A stretch of 35,109 nucleotides of DNA from Hydrogenothermaceae bacterium. Lineage in GTDB: Bacteria; Aquificota; Aquificia; Aquificales; Hydrogenothermaceae. Shown in pieces: positions 1-11,391 of the stretch. The translations under genes were made by a program, and so were the position numbers. The notes below the pieces were generated by a model. The model worked only from the letters and a program-made list of their open reading frames with translations, did not search any database and was not told the DNA's origin. The stretch lies in assembly GCA_015490675.1 (NCBI GenBank), contig WFXI01000236.1:1-35109 (forward strand), read 5' to 3'. How positions within the stretch are numbered: position 1 is the stretch's first letter; the number at the start of each line of letters is the position of its first letter.

Positions 1-151
1 AGAAGGGCAAGAGATGGTAATGCCAGGAGATAATGTAGAGTTAACAGTAGAGTTAATGGTGCCAGTAGCTATAGAAGAGCAAATGAGATTTGCTATTAGA
101 GAAGGTGGTAGAACTGTTGGTGCTGGTGTTGTTACTGAAATCATTGAGTAA
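1..151 (+). CDS. tuf: Elongation factor Tu, C-terminal fragment (partial at window start)
   Basis: The reading frame starting at base 2 encodes the last 49 residues of EF-Tu, domain 3, with the family signature [13 protein letters not shown] and the ending [14 protein letters not shown], and stops at TAA 149-151. EF-Tu delivers aminoacyl-tRNA to the ribosome as a GTP complex. The 5' part lies outside the window. It sits 13 bases before rpsJ, the usual arrangement in which the str operon (rpsL-rpsG-fusA-tuf) runs into the S10 operon. The assignment is secure from sequence recognition and synteny. Confidence 0.96.
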   Translation, partial: EGQEMVMPGDNVELTVELMVPVAIEEQMRFAIREGGRTVGAGVVTEIIE

Positions 152-164
152 GAGGTGATAAGGG

Positions 165-476
165 ATGGAACACGAAAAAATTAGAATAAAATTAAAAGCT
201 TTTGACCATGATGTTTTAGACCAATCAGTAAAACAAATAATAGAAACTGTTAAAAGAAGTGGTGGGGTTATTAAAGGCCCTATCCCACTTCCTACTAAAA
301 GAAAAGTGTGGTGTGTATTAAGGTCTCCACACAAATTTGAACAATCAAGAGAACACTTTGAAATGAGAATTCACAAAAGATTAATAGATATTGAAAATGC
401 AACTCCACAAACTATAGAAGCATTAATGGACATCAACCTACCTGCTGGTGTTGATGTAGAAATCAAATTAAGTTAA
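165..476 (+). CDS. rpsJ: 30S ribosomal protein S10
   Basis: 103 residues, the normal S10 length. It starts [18 protein letters not shown] and contains [19 protein letters not shown], both hallmarks of S10; the C-terminal part [14 protein letters not shown] is also standard. S10 is a 30S head protein and, as NusE, also takes part in antitermination with NusB. The start is preceded by GAGGTGATAAGGG, giving a strong Shine-Dalgarno match. First gene of the S10 block, directly after tuf. Confidence 0.98.
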   Translation: MEHEKIRIKLKAFDHDVLDQSVKQIIETVKRSGGVIKGPIPLPTKRKVWCVLRSPHKFEQSREHFEMRIHKRLIDIENATPQTIEALMDINLPAGVDVEIKLS

Positions 477-493
477 GAAAAGGAGTGAGAGCA

Positions 494-1177
494 ATGCCAA
501 AGGGCATAATAGGAAAAAAAGTTGGAATGACAAGAGTTTTTAAAAATGGGAAGGCAATACCTGTAACAGTAATTGAGGTAGAGCCTAATTATGTTGTTGG
601 AATAAGAACTGAAGAAAAAGATGGATACAATGCTGTTGTTTTAGGAACAGGTGAAAGAAAAGAAAAAAGAACTCCAAAACCTTTACTTGAAGTTTTCAAG
701 AAAGCAGGAGTTAGACCTTTAAGAAAATTAAAAGAATTTCCTTTAAAAGATGGAGAAGAAGTTCAATTAGGACAGGAAGTTAAAATAGAAGATGTATTTG
801 AAGTTGGAGACTTAATAGATGTATCTGGAATTTCTAAAGGTAGAGGTTTTGCTTCTGCTATGAAAAGATGGGATTTCTCAGGATTTCCAAAATCTCACGG
901 TGCTAGATATCACAGAGCTGTTGGTTCTGTAGGTGCCTGTGAAGACCCAGGTAGAGTTTGGAAAACAAAAAGAATGGCAGGACACTATGGAAATGAAAGA
1001 GTTACTGTATTAGGTCTTGAAGTTGTAGATATAATCCCTGAGAAAAATGTAATTTTAGTAAAAGGCTCTGTTCCAGGAGCTCCAAAGTCATTTGTTGAAT
1101 TAAAATCAAGCGTAATTCTAAATAGAAGAAAAGGAAAAAGAAAATTAGAAAAAGCTAAAGCTGCTTATGCATCATAA
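494..1177 (+). CDS. rplC: 50S ribosomal protein L3
   Basis: L3 is an early-assembly protein near the peptidyl-transferase centre. The protein MPKGIIGKKVGMTRVF is a textbook L3 start. The ORF track begins at a GTG at 485, but that codon is part of the AGGAG Shine-Dalgarno (481-485); the ATG at 494, eight bases after it, restores the conserved N-terminus, so I choose 494 (227 aa). The central GFASAMKRWDFSGFPKSHGARYHRAVGSVG region is the conserved 23S-binding loop. The C-terminus has a Lys/Arg-rich tail (RRKGKRKLEKAKAAYAS) slightly longer than in many bacteria. Confidence 0.97.
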   Translation: MPKGIIGKKVGMTRVFKNGKAIPVTVIEVEPNYVVGIRTEEKDGYNAVVLGTGERKEKRTPKPLLEVFKKAGVRPLRKLKEFPLKDGEEVQLGQEVKIEDVFEVGDLIDVSGISKGRGFASAMKRWDFSGFPKSHGARYHRAVGSVGACEDPGRVWKTKRMAGHYGNERVTVLGLEVVDIIPEKNVILVKGSVPGAPKSFVELKSSVILNRRKGKRKLEKAKAAYAS

Positions 1178-1204
1178 GCAAATAGAAAAGAGGTGAAGTA
1201 GAAG

Positions 1205-1828
1205 ATGGAAGCAAATGTAGTTAACATAAAAAATGAGCAAGTTGGAACAATAAACTTAAAAGAAGAAATTTTTAACACTGAAGTTAAAGAGCATACTGTT
1301 TGGGAAGTTATTAGATGGCAATTGGCTGCTAGAAGAGCAGGAACTGCTTCTACTAAAACCAGAGCAGAGGTTAGAGGCTCTAGAAGAAAAATACTTCCTC
1401 AAAAAGGAACTGGTAATGCAAGACACGGAGATAGGAAAGCTAACTTAATGGTAGGTGGTGGTGTAGCACACGGGCCACATCCTAGAGATTACTACTATGC
1501 ATTACCTAAAAAAGTTAGAAAAAAGGCTTTAAAAGGAGTTCTTTCTGCAAAATTAAAAGACGGAGAAATAATATTTATTGAAGATTTTACTTTTGAAGCT
1601 CCAAAAACTAAAAATGCCGTTGAAGTTTTAAAGAATTTTGGACTAGATAAATCAAAAGTTTTACTTGTAATAGCAGAAAAAGATGAAAATGTAATCAAAT
1701 CATTTAGAAATATTCCTAAAGTTAAAGTTTTATTGGTAGATGGATTAAATACTTATGACATTCTGAATGCTGAAAAGGTTTTAATCACAAAATCAGCAGC
1801 AGAAAAAATTAATGAGAGGTTAGGATAA
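1205..1828 (+). CDS. rplD: 50S ribosomal protein L4
   Basis: 207 residues, the standard L4 length. Family landmarks are the long internal basic loop with TRAEVRGSRRKILPQKGTGNARHGD (roughly residues 53-77), which reaches into the exit tunnel, and the C-terminal alpha/beta fold ending with TKSAAEKINERLG. L4 binds 23S rRNA and in some bacteria represses the S10 operon; nothing in this window shows whether it does so here. A GAGGTGAAG ribosome-binding site precedes it, and its stop overlaps the start of rplW (TAATG). Confidence 0.97.
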   Translation: MEANVVNIKNEQVGTINLKEEIFNTEVKEHTVWEVIRWQLAARRAGTASTKTRAEVRGSRRKILPQKGTGNARHGDRKANLMVGGGVAHGPHPRDYYYALPKKVRKKALKGVLSAKLKDGEIIFIEDFTFEAPKTKNAVEVLKNFGLDKSKVLLVIAEKDENVIKSFRNIPKVKVLLVDGLNTYDILNAEKVLITKSAAEKINERLG

Positions 1829-2121
1829 TGAAGACTCCACATGATATTCTAATTCGTCCTGTTCTAACGGAAAAGGCTGTAAACCAAAATGAAAAGGAAA
1901 ATAAACTAGTGTTTGAAGTGGCTTTAGACGCTAATAAGATAGAAATAAAAAAAGCTGTTGAAGAAGTATTTGGAGTTAAAGTTAAAGAAGTTAGAACTAT
2001 GATTGTTAAACCAAAAAGAAAAAGAGTTGGTTTCAACAAACCAGGATTTACAAAAAAATGGAAAAAAGCAATAGTAAAAGTTGAAAGTGAAAAACCAATA
2101 AATATTGCTGAATTAGTTTAA
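1828..2121 (+). CDS. rplW: 50S ribosomal protein L23
   Basis: 97 residues. It begins with the L23 pattern PHDILIRPVLTEKAVNQNEKENKLVFEVA and contains VEEVFGVKVKEVRTMIVKPKRKR. L23 lies at the tunnel exit and is the docking site for trigger factor and SRP. The start codon shares its A with the rplD stop, so translation is probably coupled. The antisense ORF 1809-2039 is a shadow. Confidence 0.97.
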   Translation: MKTPHDILIRPVLTEKAVNQNEKENKLVFEVALDANKIEIKKAVEEVFGVKVKEVRTMIVKPKRKRVGFNKPGFTKKWKKAIVKVESEKPINIAELV

Positions 2122-2134
2122 GAGGTGAAAGAAG

Positions 2135-2959
2135 ATGGGAGTTAGAAAATTAAAACCTGTAACAAACGGAACTAGACACGCAGTTTTATACGATTTTGCA
2201 GAAATTACTAAAACTGAGCCAGAAAAATCATTAGTTGAGCCTTTAAAGAAAAAGGCAGGAAGAAACAATCAAGGAAGAATTACTGTTAGACATAGAGGTG
2301 GTGGACATAAAAGACTTTATAGGATAATAGACTTTAAAAGGGATAAATGGGGTGTTCCAGCAAAAGTTGCAGCTATAGAATATGACCCTAACAGAAGTGC
2401 TAGAATAGCTCTTCTTCATTATCTTGATGGTGAAAAAAGATATATTATCTGGCCTGAAGGTTTACAAGTTGGGGATATGGTTGTAGCTGGACCTGATGCA
2501 GAAATAAAAACAGGAAACGCCTTGCCTCTAGAAAATATCCCTGTTGGTACATTTGTACATAATGTAGAACTTACTCCAGGAAAAGGTGGACAGCTTGCAA
2601 GAGCTGCTGGAATGTCTGCACAAATTCTTGGAAGACAGGGAGACTATGTTCAATTAAGACTTCCTTCTGGAGAAATTAGATTAGTTCATAAAAAATGTAT
2701 GGCTACTGTTGGTGTGGTTGGTCTTGCAGAACACGAACTTGTAAAACTTGGAAAAGCAGGAAGAAAAAGATGGCTTGGAATTAGACCAACTGTTAGAGGT
2801 ACTGCAATGAACCCTGTTGATCACCCTCACGGTGGTGGTGAAGGAAAAACATTTGGTAAACATCCAGTTTCTCCTTGGGGTCAACCTACAAAAGGATACA
2901 AAACTAGAAGAGGTGCTAAATACTCTGATAAATTCATAATTAAACGCAGAGGTAAATAA
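2135..2959 (+). CDS. rplB: 50S ribosomal protein L2
   Basis: 274 residues, standard. L2 supports subunit association and peptidyl-transferase activity. Conserved features seen are [61 protein letters not shown] and the C-terminal catalytic-region loop [17 protein letters not shown], which contains the histidine of the HPHGGG motif. A GAGGTGAAAGAAG ribosome-binding site precedes it; rpsS follows two bases after the stop. Confidence 0.98.
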   Translation: MGVRKLKPVTNGTRHAVLYDFAEITKTEPEKSLVEPLKKKAGRNNQGRITVRHRGGGHKRLYRIIDFKRDKWGVPAKVAAIEYDPNRSARIALLHYLDGEKRYIIWPEGLQVGDMVVAGPDAEIKTGNALPLENIPVGTFVHNVELTPGKGGQLARAAGMSAQILGRQGDYVQLRLPSGEIRLVHKKCMATVGVVGLAEHELVKLGKAGRKRWLGIRPTVRGTAMNPVDHPHGGGEGKTFGKHPVSPWGQPTKGYKTRRGAKYSDKFIIKRRGK

Positions 2960-2961
2960 GG

Positions 2962-3261
2962 ATGGGATATAAAGGAAAGTGGAACGAAAGAAATAAAAAC
3001 CCATATGTAAATGAAAAGATTCTCAAAAAAATAAGAAAAATGAATGAAACTGGAGAAAGAAAAGTAATAAAAGTATGGGATAGAGCTTGCACAATTACTG
3101 AAGAAATGGTTGGGCATACAATTGCAGTATATAATGGAATGAAATTTATCCCTGTATACATCCAACCAGAAATGGTTGGACACAAACTTGGAGAGTTCTC
3201 TTTAACTAGAACTTTTAGAGGACACCCTGACAAATCAGGAAAAGCAGTTAAGAAAAAATAA
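2962..3261 (+). CDS. rpsS: 30S ribosomal protein S19
   Basis: 99 residues. Recognised from [30 protein letters not shown] and the C-terminal [17 protein letters not shown]19 forms the 30S head together with S13 and contacts the intersubunit bridge. It starts two bases after the rplB stop; the AGAGGTAAATAAGG at the rplB 3' end supplies the ribosome-binding site. Several antisense ORFs over this gene (2681-3004, 2881-3183, 2940-3233) are shadows. Confidence 0.97.
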   Translation: MGYKGKWNERNKNPYVNEKILKKIRKMNETGERKVIKVWDRACTITEEMVGHTIAVYNGMKFIPVYIQPEMVGHKLGEFSLTRTFRGHPDKSGKAVKKK

Positions 3262-3274
3262 GAGGTGAAGACAG

Positions 3275-3628
3275 ATGGCTACTACAGTAAACAACAATGA
3301 AGCCAGAGCAGTTTTAAGATATGCAAGAATATCTCCTACAAAAGTAAGACAGGTTATCAATTTAATTAGAGGAAAAGATGTAGGAACTGCTTTAGCAATT
3401 TTAGGTGAATTAAACAAAAGAGCAGCAAGAATAGTAGAAAAACTATTAAAAAGTGCTATAGCTAATGCTGAAATGAAAGGAATGGATATTGATAACTTAT
3501 ATATAAAAGAAATAAAAGCTGACGATGGCCCTATTTTAAAAAGATATATGCCTAGAGCATATGGTAGGGCTACAATGATAAGAAGAAGATATTCTCATAT
3601 AACAATTAAATTAGCTGAAAGGCAGTAA
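3275..3628 (+). CDS. rplV: 50S ribosomal protein L22
   Basis: 117 residues. L22 lines the exit tunnel through its extended beta hairpin. Visible family features: [25 protein letters not shown] near the N-terminus, [11 protein letters not shown], and the hairpin region [32 protein letters not shown] ribosome-binding site lies seven or so bases upstream of ATG. It has a short Asn-rich leader (ATTVNNNE) before the conserved core. Confidence 0.97.
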   Translation: MATTVNNNEARAVLRYARISPTKVRQVINLIRGKDVGTALAILGELNKRAARIVEKLLKSAIANAEMKGMDIDNLYIKEIKADDGPILKRYMPRAYGRATMIRRRYSHITIKLAERQ

Positions 3629-3642
3629 AGGAGGAAATAACG

Positions 3643-4329
3643 GTGGGTCAGAAAGTTCATCCAATAGGTTTTAGATTAGGTATTACCTCTGACTGGCAAT
3701 CAAAATGGTATACAGATAAGAAAAACTATGCAAAAACTCTTCATGAAGATATAAAAATTAGAAATTTCATTAAAGAAAAATACAAAGCTGCTGGAATTTC
3801 AAAAGTATTTATAGAAAGACTTGGAGACAAACTTAGAATTAAAATACTCGCAGCAAAACCAGGAATTGTTATTGGAAGAAAAGGTTCAGAGGTAGAAGAA
3901 CTTAACAAAATAATACAGGCTTTAACAGATGCTAAGGAAATAACAGTTAATGTTGACGAAGTAAAAGTTCCAGAATTGGATGCTCAGCTTGTGGCTGAAG
4001 ACATAGCTTTACAACTTGAAAGAAGGGTTTCTCATAGAAGAGCAATGAAGAGAGCTATTGACAATGCAATGAGAGCAGGAGCTAAAGGAATAAAAACTCA
4101 GGTTGGTGGTCGTATCGGCGGAGTTGATCTTGCTAGAAAAGAATGGATTTTAGAAGGTAGAATGCCACTTCAAACTTTAAGAGCAGAAATAGATTACGGT
4201 TATGCAAGAGCTTCTACTAAGTATGGAATACTTGGAGTTAAGGTTTGGATTTACAAAGGTGATAAACTTGATGCTCAGAAAGAAGAAGTATTAAACAAAA
4301 TAGAAGAAGAATTAAAAGTAGAAAAGTAA
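3643..4329 (+). CDS. rpsC: 30S ribosomal protein S3
   Basis: 228 residues starting at [16 protein letters not shown] is the invariant S3 N-terminus, so the GTG at 3643 (after AAAGGAGGAAATAACG) is certainly the start. The type II KH domain contains [13 protein letters not shown] (GXXG loop), and the C-terminal domain contains [28 protein letters not shown]3 sits at the mRNA entry tunnel and takes part in mRNA unwinding. Confidence 0.98.
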   Translation: MGQKVHPIGFRLGITSDWQSKWYTDKKNYAKTLHEDIKIRNFIKEKYKAAGISKVFIERLGDKLRIKILAAKPGIVIGRKGSEVEELNKIIQALTDAKEITVNVDEVKVPELDAQLVAEDIALQLERRVSHRRAMKRAIDNAMRAGAKGIKTQVGGRIGGVDLARKEWILEGRMPLQTLRAEIDYGYARASTKYGILGVKVWIYKGDKLDAQKEEVLNKIEEELKVEK

Positions 4330-4351
4330 AAAATAATAGGAGGATTACATA

Positions 4352-4771
4352 ATGTCTCTTCTACAACCTAAAAAGTTAAAATGGAGAAAACAGCAAAGAG
4401 GAAGAATGAAAGGTAAAGCTTCCCGTAGAAACAGGGTAGCTTTTGGAGAATATGGATTACAGGCTTTAGAACCTTGCTGGTTAACATCTAGACAAATTGA
4501 AGCTGCCCGTATTGCTATCGTTAGGGAAGCTAAAAAAGGTGCAAAAGTTTGGATTAGAGCTTTCCCTCACAAACCTGTTACTAGGAAACCTGCTGAAACT
4601 AGAATGGGTAAAGGAAAAGGTGATTTAGACCATTTTGTATCTGTTGTAAAACCAGGACATATCTTATTTGAACTTGCTGGTGTTCCTGAGGAAGTTGCTC
4701 AGGAAGCTTTCAGAAAAGCAGGTTATAAACTCCCTATTAAAACAAGACTTGTAAAAGCAGAAGGGGTGTAA
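4352..4771 (+). CDS. rplP: 50S ribosomal protein L16
   Basis: 139 residues. Typical L16 sequence: [71 protein letters not shown]16 organises the aminoacyl-tRNA site on the 50S subunit. AGGAG lies eight bases upstream of the ATG. rpmC follows two bases after the stop. Confidence 0.98.
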   Translation: MSLLQPKKLKWRKQQRGRMKGKASRRNRVAFGEYGLQALEPCWLTSRQIEAARIAIVREAKKGAKVWIRAFPHKPVTRKPAETRMGKGKGDLDHFVSVVKPGHILFELAGVPEEVAQEAFRKAGYKLPIKTRLVKAEGV

Positions 4772-4773
4772 GA

Positions 4774-4986
4774 ATGAAGGCAAAAGAATTAAGAAAATTA
4801 TCAAATGAAGAACTCCAAGAAAAATTAAAAGAATTAAAGCAAAAATTAATGAAATTAAGATTTCAAAACGAAATTGGAGGATTAGAAAAACCTTCAGAAA
4901 TCAAAGCTACAAAAAGAGATATAGCTAGAATTCTTACTATACTCAGAGAAAGAGAGCTAGAAGCTCAAAATGCGGAGGTTAAATAA
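4774..4986 (+). CDS. rpmC: 50S ribosomal protein L29
   Basis: 70 residues, an all-helical L29: [31 protein letters not shown] and the C-terminal [19 protein letters not shown]29 lies next to L23 at the tunnel exit. Its ribosome-binding site (AGAAGGGGTG) overlaps the rplP 3' end, and its TAA shares a base with the rpsQ ATG. Confidence 0.96.
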   Translation: MKAKELRKLSNEELQEKLKELKQKLMKLRFQNEIGGLEKPSEIKATKRDIARILTILRERELEAQNAEVK

Positions 4987-5237
4987 TGGCTGGAAGAAGG
5001 GAATTCGTAGGAAAGGTTGTTAGTGATAAAATGGACAAAACAGTTGTTGTTGCTGTAGAAAGACAGTTCTCTCACCCTCTATATGGGAAAAGGGTTAAAA
5101 GAACAAAAAAATACTATGCTCACGATCCTGAAAATAAATTAAAAGTTGGTGATGTAGTTAGAATAAGAGAAAGTAGACCTTTATCTAAATTAAAAAGATG
5201 GGTTGTTGTTGAAGTTTTATCTTCACAAAATCAGTAA
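4986..5237 (+). CDS. rpsQ: 30S ribosomal protein S17
   Basis: 83 residues, an OB-fold primary 16S-binding protein. Recognised by [29 protein letters not shown] and the end [24 protein letters not shown]. Last gene of the S10 block. Its start overlaps the rpmC stop (TAATG). It is followed by the largest gap of the whole ribosomal cluster. Confidence 0.97.
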   Translation: MAGRREFVGKVVSDKMDKTVVVAVERQFSHPLYGKRVKRTKKYYAHDPENKLKVGDVVRIRESRPLSKLKRWVVVEVLSSQNQ

Positions 5238-5244
5238 TACTATA

Positions 5245-5273
5245 TTGATTTAATTTTCATAAAATTATAAAAT
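5245..5273 (+). promoter_or_regulatory. Candidate promoter for the spc block
   Basis: In the 83-base AT-rich gap between rpsQ and rplN there is TTGATT (5245-5250), a 17-base spacer and TAAAAT (5268-5273), a reasonable sigma-70-type match. No terminator hairpin is seen in the gap. Base composition here is so AT-rich that chance matches are expected, so this stays tentative; the position at the S10/spc boundary is the main support. Confidence 0.35.
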
Positions 5274-5320
5274 ATTATTTTGTCCCTATTTTTTAAGAAT
5301 TTTACAAGGGGTGTAGTGTA

Positions 5321-5701
5321 ATGATACAAAGAGGAACTTATTTAAATGTTGCTGATAATTCAGGTGCTAAGAAAGTTCAATGTATAGGTATTCCAAAGAA
5401 AGCGAATTTTGGTGCTCAAAAGAATACAGCAACTTTAGGCGATGTAATAACAGTTACGGTAAAATCTGCTTTACCTACAGGAACTGCTAAAAAAGGAAAA
5501 GTTTACAAAGCAGTTGTAGTAAGAACTGCTAAAGAAGTTAAAAGACCAGATGGAAGCTATGTAAAAGCTGATGATAACGCAGTTGTTTTATTAAACAATA
5601 ACTTAGAACCAATAGGAACTCGTATTTTAGGACCTGTTGCAAGGGAAATTAGAGCAAAAGGATTTTACAGAATCGTTTCTTTAGCACCGGAGGTAATATA
5701 A
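5321..5701 (+). CDS. rplN: 50S ribosomal protein L14
   Basis: 126 residues, a few more than the usual 122. Recognised by [22 protein letters not shown] and the end [40 protein letters not shown]14 binds 23S rRNA and faces the 30S subunit. GGGGTGTAGTGTA precedes the ATG. First gene of the spc block after the 83-base gap; rplX starts immediately after its stop codon, and an rplX ribosome-binding site (CCGGAGGTAA) lies inside its 3' end. Confidence 0.97.
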   Translation: MIQRGTYLNVADNSGAKKVQCIGIPKKANFGAQKNTATLGDVITVTVKSALPTGTAKKGKVYKAVVVRTAKEVKRPDGSYVKADDNAVVLLNNNLEPIGTRILGPVAREIRAKGFYRIVSLAPEVI

Positions 5702-6058
5702 ATGGTAAAAACTAGATTAAAAAGAGGCGATACAGTAGTAGTTATTGCTGGAAAAGAAAAAGGAAAAACTGGAAAAATAAAACAAATTATCAGAAAAAAC
5801 GGAAAAGTTAGAGTTATTGTTGAGGGTGTTAATATTGGGAAAAAACACCTCAAACATATAGAAGGTGTTCAAGAAGGTGGAATAGTAGAAATTGAAAGAC
5901 CTATTGATATATCAAATGTGGCATTTATAGACCCTAAAACAGGTAAACCTACTAAAATTGGATACAAGATTATAGAAGAAGGAAATGTTATTAAAAAAGT
6001 TAGATTTGCAAGAAAAAGTGGTGAAATTATAGACACAGTTTGGGAAAAAACTAAGTAG
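5702..6058 (+). CDS. rplX: 50S ribosomal protein L24
   Basis: 118 residues, somewhat longer than the roughly 103 of many bacteria. The KOW motif lies at the N-terminus ([25 protein letters not shown]), followed by [20 protein letters not shown] and [19 protein letters not shown]24 initiates 50S assembly. The start ATG follows the rplN TAA without a gap. The antisense ORF 5665-5853 is a shadow. Confidence 0.96.
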   Translation: MVKTRLKRGDTVVVIAGKEKGKTGKIKQIIRKNGKVRVIVEGVNIGKKHLKHIEGVQEGGIVEIERPIDISNVAFIDPKTGKPTKIGYKIIEEGNVIKKVRFARKSGEIIDTVWEKTK

Positions 6059-6070
6059 AGGTAATAAGAA

Positions 6071-6637
6071 ATGGCAGAAGCAACTACAAAATATATTCCA
6101 AGATTAAGAAAAAAATATGAAGAAGAAGTTGCACCAAAATTAATGGAAAGATTTGGATATAAATCTCCAATGCAAATACCTAGAATTAAGAAAATCGTTG
6201 TAAATATGGGTGTTGGAGAAGCAGTTCAAGATATTAAACAATTAGATAAAGCTGTTGAAGATTTAACTTTAATTACAGGACAAAGACCTGAAATTAGAAG
6301 AGCTAAAAAATCAGAAGCAGGATTTAAATTAAGAAAAGGATTACCTGTTGGTGCAAGGGTAACTTTAAGAAAAGAAAGAATGTGGGACTTTTTAGATAAA
6401 TTAATATCTGTTGCTCTTCCAAGGGTTAGAGACTTTAGAGGTCTAAACCCTAAATCCTTTGATGGAAGAGGAAATTATGCTTTTGGTGTAAAAGAACAAA
6501 TAATATTCCCTGAAATAGATTATGACAAAGTAGATAGAATTAGAGGAATGGATATTATTATTGAAACAACTGCAGAAACTGACGAAGAAGCAAAATACTT
6601 ATTAGCATTACTTGGACTTCCAATTAGAGCATCTTAA
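6071..6637 (+). CDS. rplE: 50S ribosomal protein L5
   Basis: 188 residues. L5 binds 5S rRNA and contacts P-site tRNA. Diagnostic segments: [91 protein letters not shown]. Twelve bases after rplX, with TAGAGGTAATAAG as ribosome-binding site. Confidence 0.98.
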   Translation: MAEATTKYIPRLRKKYEEEVAPKLMERFGYKSPMQIPRIKKIVVNMGVGEAVQDIKQLDKAVEDLTLITGQRPEIRRAKKSEAGFKLRKGLPVGARVTLRKERMWDFLDKLISVALPRVRDFRGLNPKSFDGRGNYAFGVKEQIIFPEIDYDKVDRIRGMDIIIETTAETDEEAKYLLALLGLPIRAS

Positions 6638-6652
6638 GGAGGAATTATACAA

Positions 6653-6841
6653 ATGGCAAGAAAAGCATTATGGGCTAAATCTTTTTTAAAGAAGCCTAAG
6701 TACTCAACAAGAAATCACTCTAGATGTCCAATTTGTGGAAGACCTAGAGGATTTTTAAGACAATTTAACATGTGTAGAATATGCTTTAGGGAAAGAGCTT
6801 TAAGAGGCGAAATTCCAGGCGTAAGAAAAGCTAGCTGGTAA
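6653..6841 (+). CDS. rpsN: 30S ribosomal protein S14, zinc-binding type
   Basis: 62 residues, the short zinc-ribbon (type Z) form of S14. Four cysteines are arranged as CPIC and CRIC, with the core [24 protein letters not shown] and the end [11 protein letters not shown], as expected for C+ S14. The zinc-free long form is not present in this cluster. AAGGAGGAATT precedes the start. Confidence 0.97.
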   Translation: MARKALWAKSFLKKPKYSTRNHSRCPICGRPRGFLRQFNMCRICFRERALRGEIPGVRKASW

Positions 6842-6852
6842 GGAGGAAAAAG

Positions 6853-7263
6853 ATGATAACAGACCCTATCGCAGACATGCTTGCAAGAATAAATAATGCA
6901 ATCAAAGCAAGAAAAAGCGAAGTTTACATCCCTAATTCAAAAATAAAAGAGCAAATTGCAAGAATTTTAAAAGAAGAAGGATACATAGAAGATTACATAG
7001 TTTCTGATGAAAATAAAAAAGGAACTCAAAATACTTTAATTTTAAAATTAAAATACTTAGGACCTAGGAACACAAAACCTGTAATCTCAGGATTACAAAG
7101 AGTTTCTAAACCTGGTCGTAGGAAATATGTTGGAGTAGATGAAATTCCTTATGTTAGAAAAGGTTTAGGAACTGCTATTTTATCAACTAATAAGGGAATT
7201 CTCACAGACGCTCAAGCTAGAAAAGAAAGAGTTGGTGGTGAAATTCTCTGCTATGTTTGGTAA
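6853..7263 (+). CDS. rpsH: 30S ribosomal protein S8
   Basis: 136 residues. Starts [21 protein letters not shown] and ends GGEILCYVW, both hallmarks of S8, a primary 16S-binding protein of the central domain and, in E. coli, the spc operon repressor. AAGGAGGAAAAAG gives a near-perfect ribosome-binding site. Confidence 0.98.
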   Translation: MITDPIADMLARINNAIKARKSEVYIPNSKIKEQIARILKEEGYIEDYIVSDENKKGTQNTLILKLKYLGPRNTKPVISGLQRVSKPGRRKYVGVDEIPYVRKGLGTAILSTNKGILTDAQARKERVGGEILCYVW

Positions 7264-7286
7264 ACACTTTTAAGGAGGCTAATTAA

Positions 7287-7832
7287 ATGTCAAGGATTGG
7301 TAAAAAACCAATAGAAATACCAAATGGTGTTGAAGTAAAAATAGAAGATGGAAATGTTGTTACTGTAAAAGGACCTAAGGGACAGTTAACACAAAAATTT
7401 AACCCTGAATTAAAAATAACAGTTGAAGATAATCAAATCAAAATAGAAAGACCAAATGATAGCTCTTTTATGAGGGCTATACATGGAACAACTAGAGCTT
7501 TAATTGCAAATATGGTTAAAGGAGTAACAGAAGGCTTTACTGTAGAACTTGAAATTATAGGTATTGGTTATAGAGCAGCTATGAAAGGAAAAGCTCTAGA
7601 AATGCAACTTGGTTACTCTCATCCTGTTGTTTATGAACCACCTGAAGGAATCACAATTTCTGTTGAAGGGAATACAAATATTAAAGTATCTGGAATTGAC
7701 AAACAACTTGTAGGTCAGGTTGCTGCTGAAATAAGAGATTTTAGAAAACCTGACCCTTACAAAGGAAAAGGAATTAGATACAAAGGTGAACAACTTAAAT
7801 TAAAACCTGGTAAAGCAGCTGGTAAAAAATAA
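7287..7832 (+). CDS. rplF: 50S ribosomal protein L6
   Basis: 181 residues, two repeated alpha/beta domains. Seen: [16 protein letters not shown] at the start, THIS-type core [22 protein letters not shown], and the C-terminal RNA-binding signature [24 protein letters not shown]6 lies at the base of the L7/L12 stalk near the elongation-factor site. AAGGAGGCTAATTAA ribosome-binding site. Confidence 0.98.
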   Translation: MSRIGKKPIEIPNGVEVKIEDGNVVTVKGPKGQLTQKFNPELKITVEDNQIKIERPNDSSFMRAIHGTTRALIANMVKGVTEGFTVELEIIGIGYRAAMKGKALEMQLGYSHPVVYEPPEGITISVEGNTNIKVSGIDKQLVGQVAAEIRDFRKPDPYKGKGIRYKGEQLKLKPGKAAGKK

Positions 7833-7851
7833 AATTTAAGGTGAGGAAAAA

Positions 7852-8223
7852 ATGGCAGTAAAAACAAGAAGACAAAAAAGAATAATAAGACATAAAAGAA
7901 TTAGAAAAAAAGTTTTTGGAACAGCTGAAAGACCAAGAATGGCATTCTACAAAAGTTTAAATAACCTTTATGTTCAAATAATTGATGATGAAAAGGGACA
8001 TACTTTAGTTAGTGCTTCAACAATAGATAAGGATTTTGTTGAAAAGTATGGATTTAGAGGTGGTAAAAACAAAGAAGTAGCTAGAAAATTAGGTGAATTT
8101 ATTGCTGAGAAAGCTTTAGCAAAAGGAATTGAAAAGGTTGTTTTTGACAGAGGTGGTTTTATATACCACGGTAAAGTTAAAGAATTTGCTGAAGCAGCTA
8201 GAGAAAAAGGACTAAAGTTTTAA
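7852..8223 (+). CDS. rplR: 50S ribosomal protein L18
   Basis: 123 residues. L18 mediates 5S rRNA attachment. Conserved segments: [34 protein letters not shown], and the end [28 protein letters not shown], which is diagnostic. Preceded by AAGGTGAGG. The strongly basic N-terminus ([18 protein letters not shown]) is normal for the family. Confidence 0.97.
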   Translation: MAVKTRRQKRIIRHKRIRKKVFGTAERPRMAFYKSLNNLYVQIIDDEKGHTLVSASTIDKDFVEKYGFRGGKNKEVARKLGEFIAEKALAKGIEKVVFDRGGFIYHGKVKEFAEAAREKGLKF

Positions 8224-8234
8224 GGAGTAGGTGA

Positions 8235-8819
8235 ATGGGATACAAAAAAATTGAAAGAATCATTGAGGAAAGAATAAAGAAAAATCCAATTGACCCTAAT
8301 TCTTTAGAATTGCAAGAAAAAGTTATAGAAATCAGAAGAACTACCCGTGTTATGGAAGGTGGTAGAAGATTTTCATTCTCTACTTTAGCTGTAGTTGGAG
8401 ATAAAAATGGACATATTGGATTTGGACACGGAAAAGCTAGAGAAGTTCCTCCTTCTATAGCTAAGGCTATTGCCGACGCTAAAAAACACTTAATAAAAGT
8501 TCCTCTTATGGATGGAACTATTCCTCACGATGTTATTGGTGAATATGAATCTGCAGTAGTTCTCTTAAAGCCTGCAAGAAAAGGTACTGGGGTTGTTGCA
8601 GGTGGTCCATTAAGACCTGTCTTAGAATTGCTCGGAGTTACAGATATTCTCTCTAAGATTTTAGGAAGAACTACTAATCCAAATAATGTCGTTAGAGCTG
8701 CTTTTGATGCTTTACTAAAGATAAAATCTCCTGAGGAAGTTGCTAAAGAAAGAGGAATCGACGAAGCTAAAATTAGAGAGAACTACAGAATTTTCGCTGG
8801 AGGTGTTCCTATAAGATGA
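8235..8819 (+). CDS. rpsE: 30S ribosomal protein S5
   Basis: 194 residues, with about 30 residues before the double-stranded RNA-binding-like domain. Diagnostic: [41 protein letters not shown] and [22 protein letters not shown]5 contributes to decoding accuracy and the mRNA entry site. Its TGA overlaps the ATG of rpmD (ATGA), so those two are translationally coupled. Confidence 0.98.
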   Translation: MGYKKIERIIEERIKKNPIDPNSLELQEKVIEIRRTTRVMEGGRRFSFSTLAVVGDKNGHIGFGHGKAREVPPSIAKAIADAKKHLIKVPLMDGTIPHDVIGEYESAVVLLKPARKGTGVVAGGPLRPVLELLGVTDILSKILGRTTNPNNVVRAAFDALLKIKSPEEVAKERGIDEAKIRENYRIFAGGVPIR

Positions 8820-8995
8820 AGCTAAAAGTTAAATTAGTTAGAGGATTGGCAGGCAAAAAGAAGTTCCAAAAAGACGCTATTCGTTCTTTAGGACTTAGAA
8901 AAATAAATGATGAAAGAATCTTAGAAGATAATCCTATGGTTAGAGGAAATATTGAAAAAGTTAAGCATCTTATTAAGGTGGAGGAAGTAGAATAA
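8816..8995 (+). CDS. rpmD: 50S ribosomal protein L30 (missed by the ORF track)
   Basis: A 59-residue ORF begins with the ATG that overlaps the rpsE stop and ends in a TAA that overlaps the rplO ATG (TAATG). The translation [20 protein letters not shown], then [19 protein letters not shown] and a C-terminal [18 protein letters not shown] match L30, and the place between rpsE and rplO is where rpmD always lies in the spc order. It was too short for the supplied track. L30 is a small non-essential 50S protein absent from some bacteria. Confidence 0.95.
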   Translation: MKLKVKLVRGLAGKKKFQKDAIRSLGLRKINDERILEDNPMVRGNIEKVKHLIKVEEVE

Positions 8996-9447
8996 TGGGT
9001 TTCAAACTACATGAACTTAGACCAAATGAAGGTGCTACTCATAGAAAAAAAAGAGTAGGTAGAGGTATTGGTTCAGGTCACGGAAAAACTTCTACAAGAG
9101 GTCATAAAGGTCAAAAATCTAGAAGAGGATATGGAGAACTTCCAGCATTTTTCGAAGGTGGTCAAACTCCATTTATTATGAGAATTCCTAAAAGGGGATT
9201 TAAAAATCCTAATACTGTAGAATACGAGATTGTTAATATAAAAACATTAGAAGAAAAATTTGAAGCAAATGCAGAAGTAACACCTGAAGTTTTAAAAGAA
9301 AAAGGAATTATCCATTGCACTTCTGCTGTAAAAATTCTTGGAGATGGAGAGTTATCAAAACCTTTAACTGTTAAAGCGCATAAATTTTCAAAATCTGCAG
9401 AAGAAAAAATAAAAGCTGCTGGTGGCTCAGTAGAAGTTATTTCTTAA
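8995..9447 (+). CDS. rplO: 50S ribosomal protein L15
   Basis: 150 residues. The N-terminal extension characteristic of L15 is clear: [42 protein letters not shown], followed by [20 protein letters not shown]. The ribosome-binding site AAGGTGGAGG lies inside rpmD. L15 is a late-assembly 50S protein. Directly upstream of secY, as usual. Confidence 0.97.
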   Translation: MGFKLHELRPNEGATHRKKRVGRGIGSGHGKTSTRGHKGQKSRRGYGELPAFFEGGQTPFIMRIPKRGFKNPNTVEYEIVNIKTLEEKFEANAEVTPEVLKEKGIIHCTSAVKILGDGELSKPLTVKAHKFSKSAEEKIKAAGGSVEVIS

Positions 9448-9466
9448 ATTTAAAGAGGGGATGTGA

Positions 9467-11379
<1,913 letters not shown>

Positions 11380-11391
11380 TTTTAGATTATT

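Noticed and set aside
53-334. 93-aa minus-strand ORF over tuf and rpsJ
   Set aside because: Antisense to two conserved genes, low-complexity hydrophobic and serine-rich translation, no ribosome-binding site; a shadow.
485-493. GTG start of rplC given by the ORF track
   Set aside because: The GTG is part of the Shine-Dalgarno AGGAG; the ATG at 494 gives the conserved L3 N-terminus.
2881-3233. Antisense ORFs with membrane-like translations over rpsS
   Set aside because: Reverse-complement translation of an AT-rich, Lys-rich gene regularly gives Phe/Ser/Ile-rich sequences that look like membrane helices. The sense gene is a clear rpsS.
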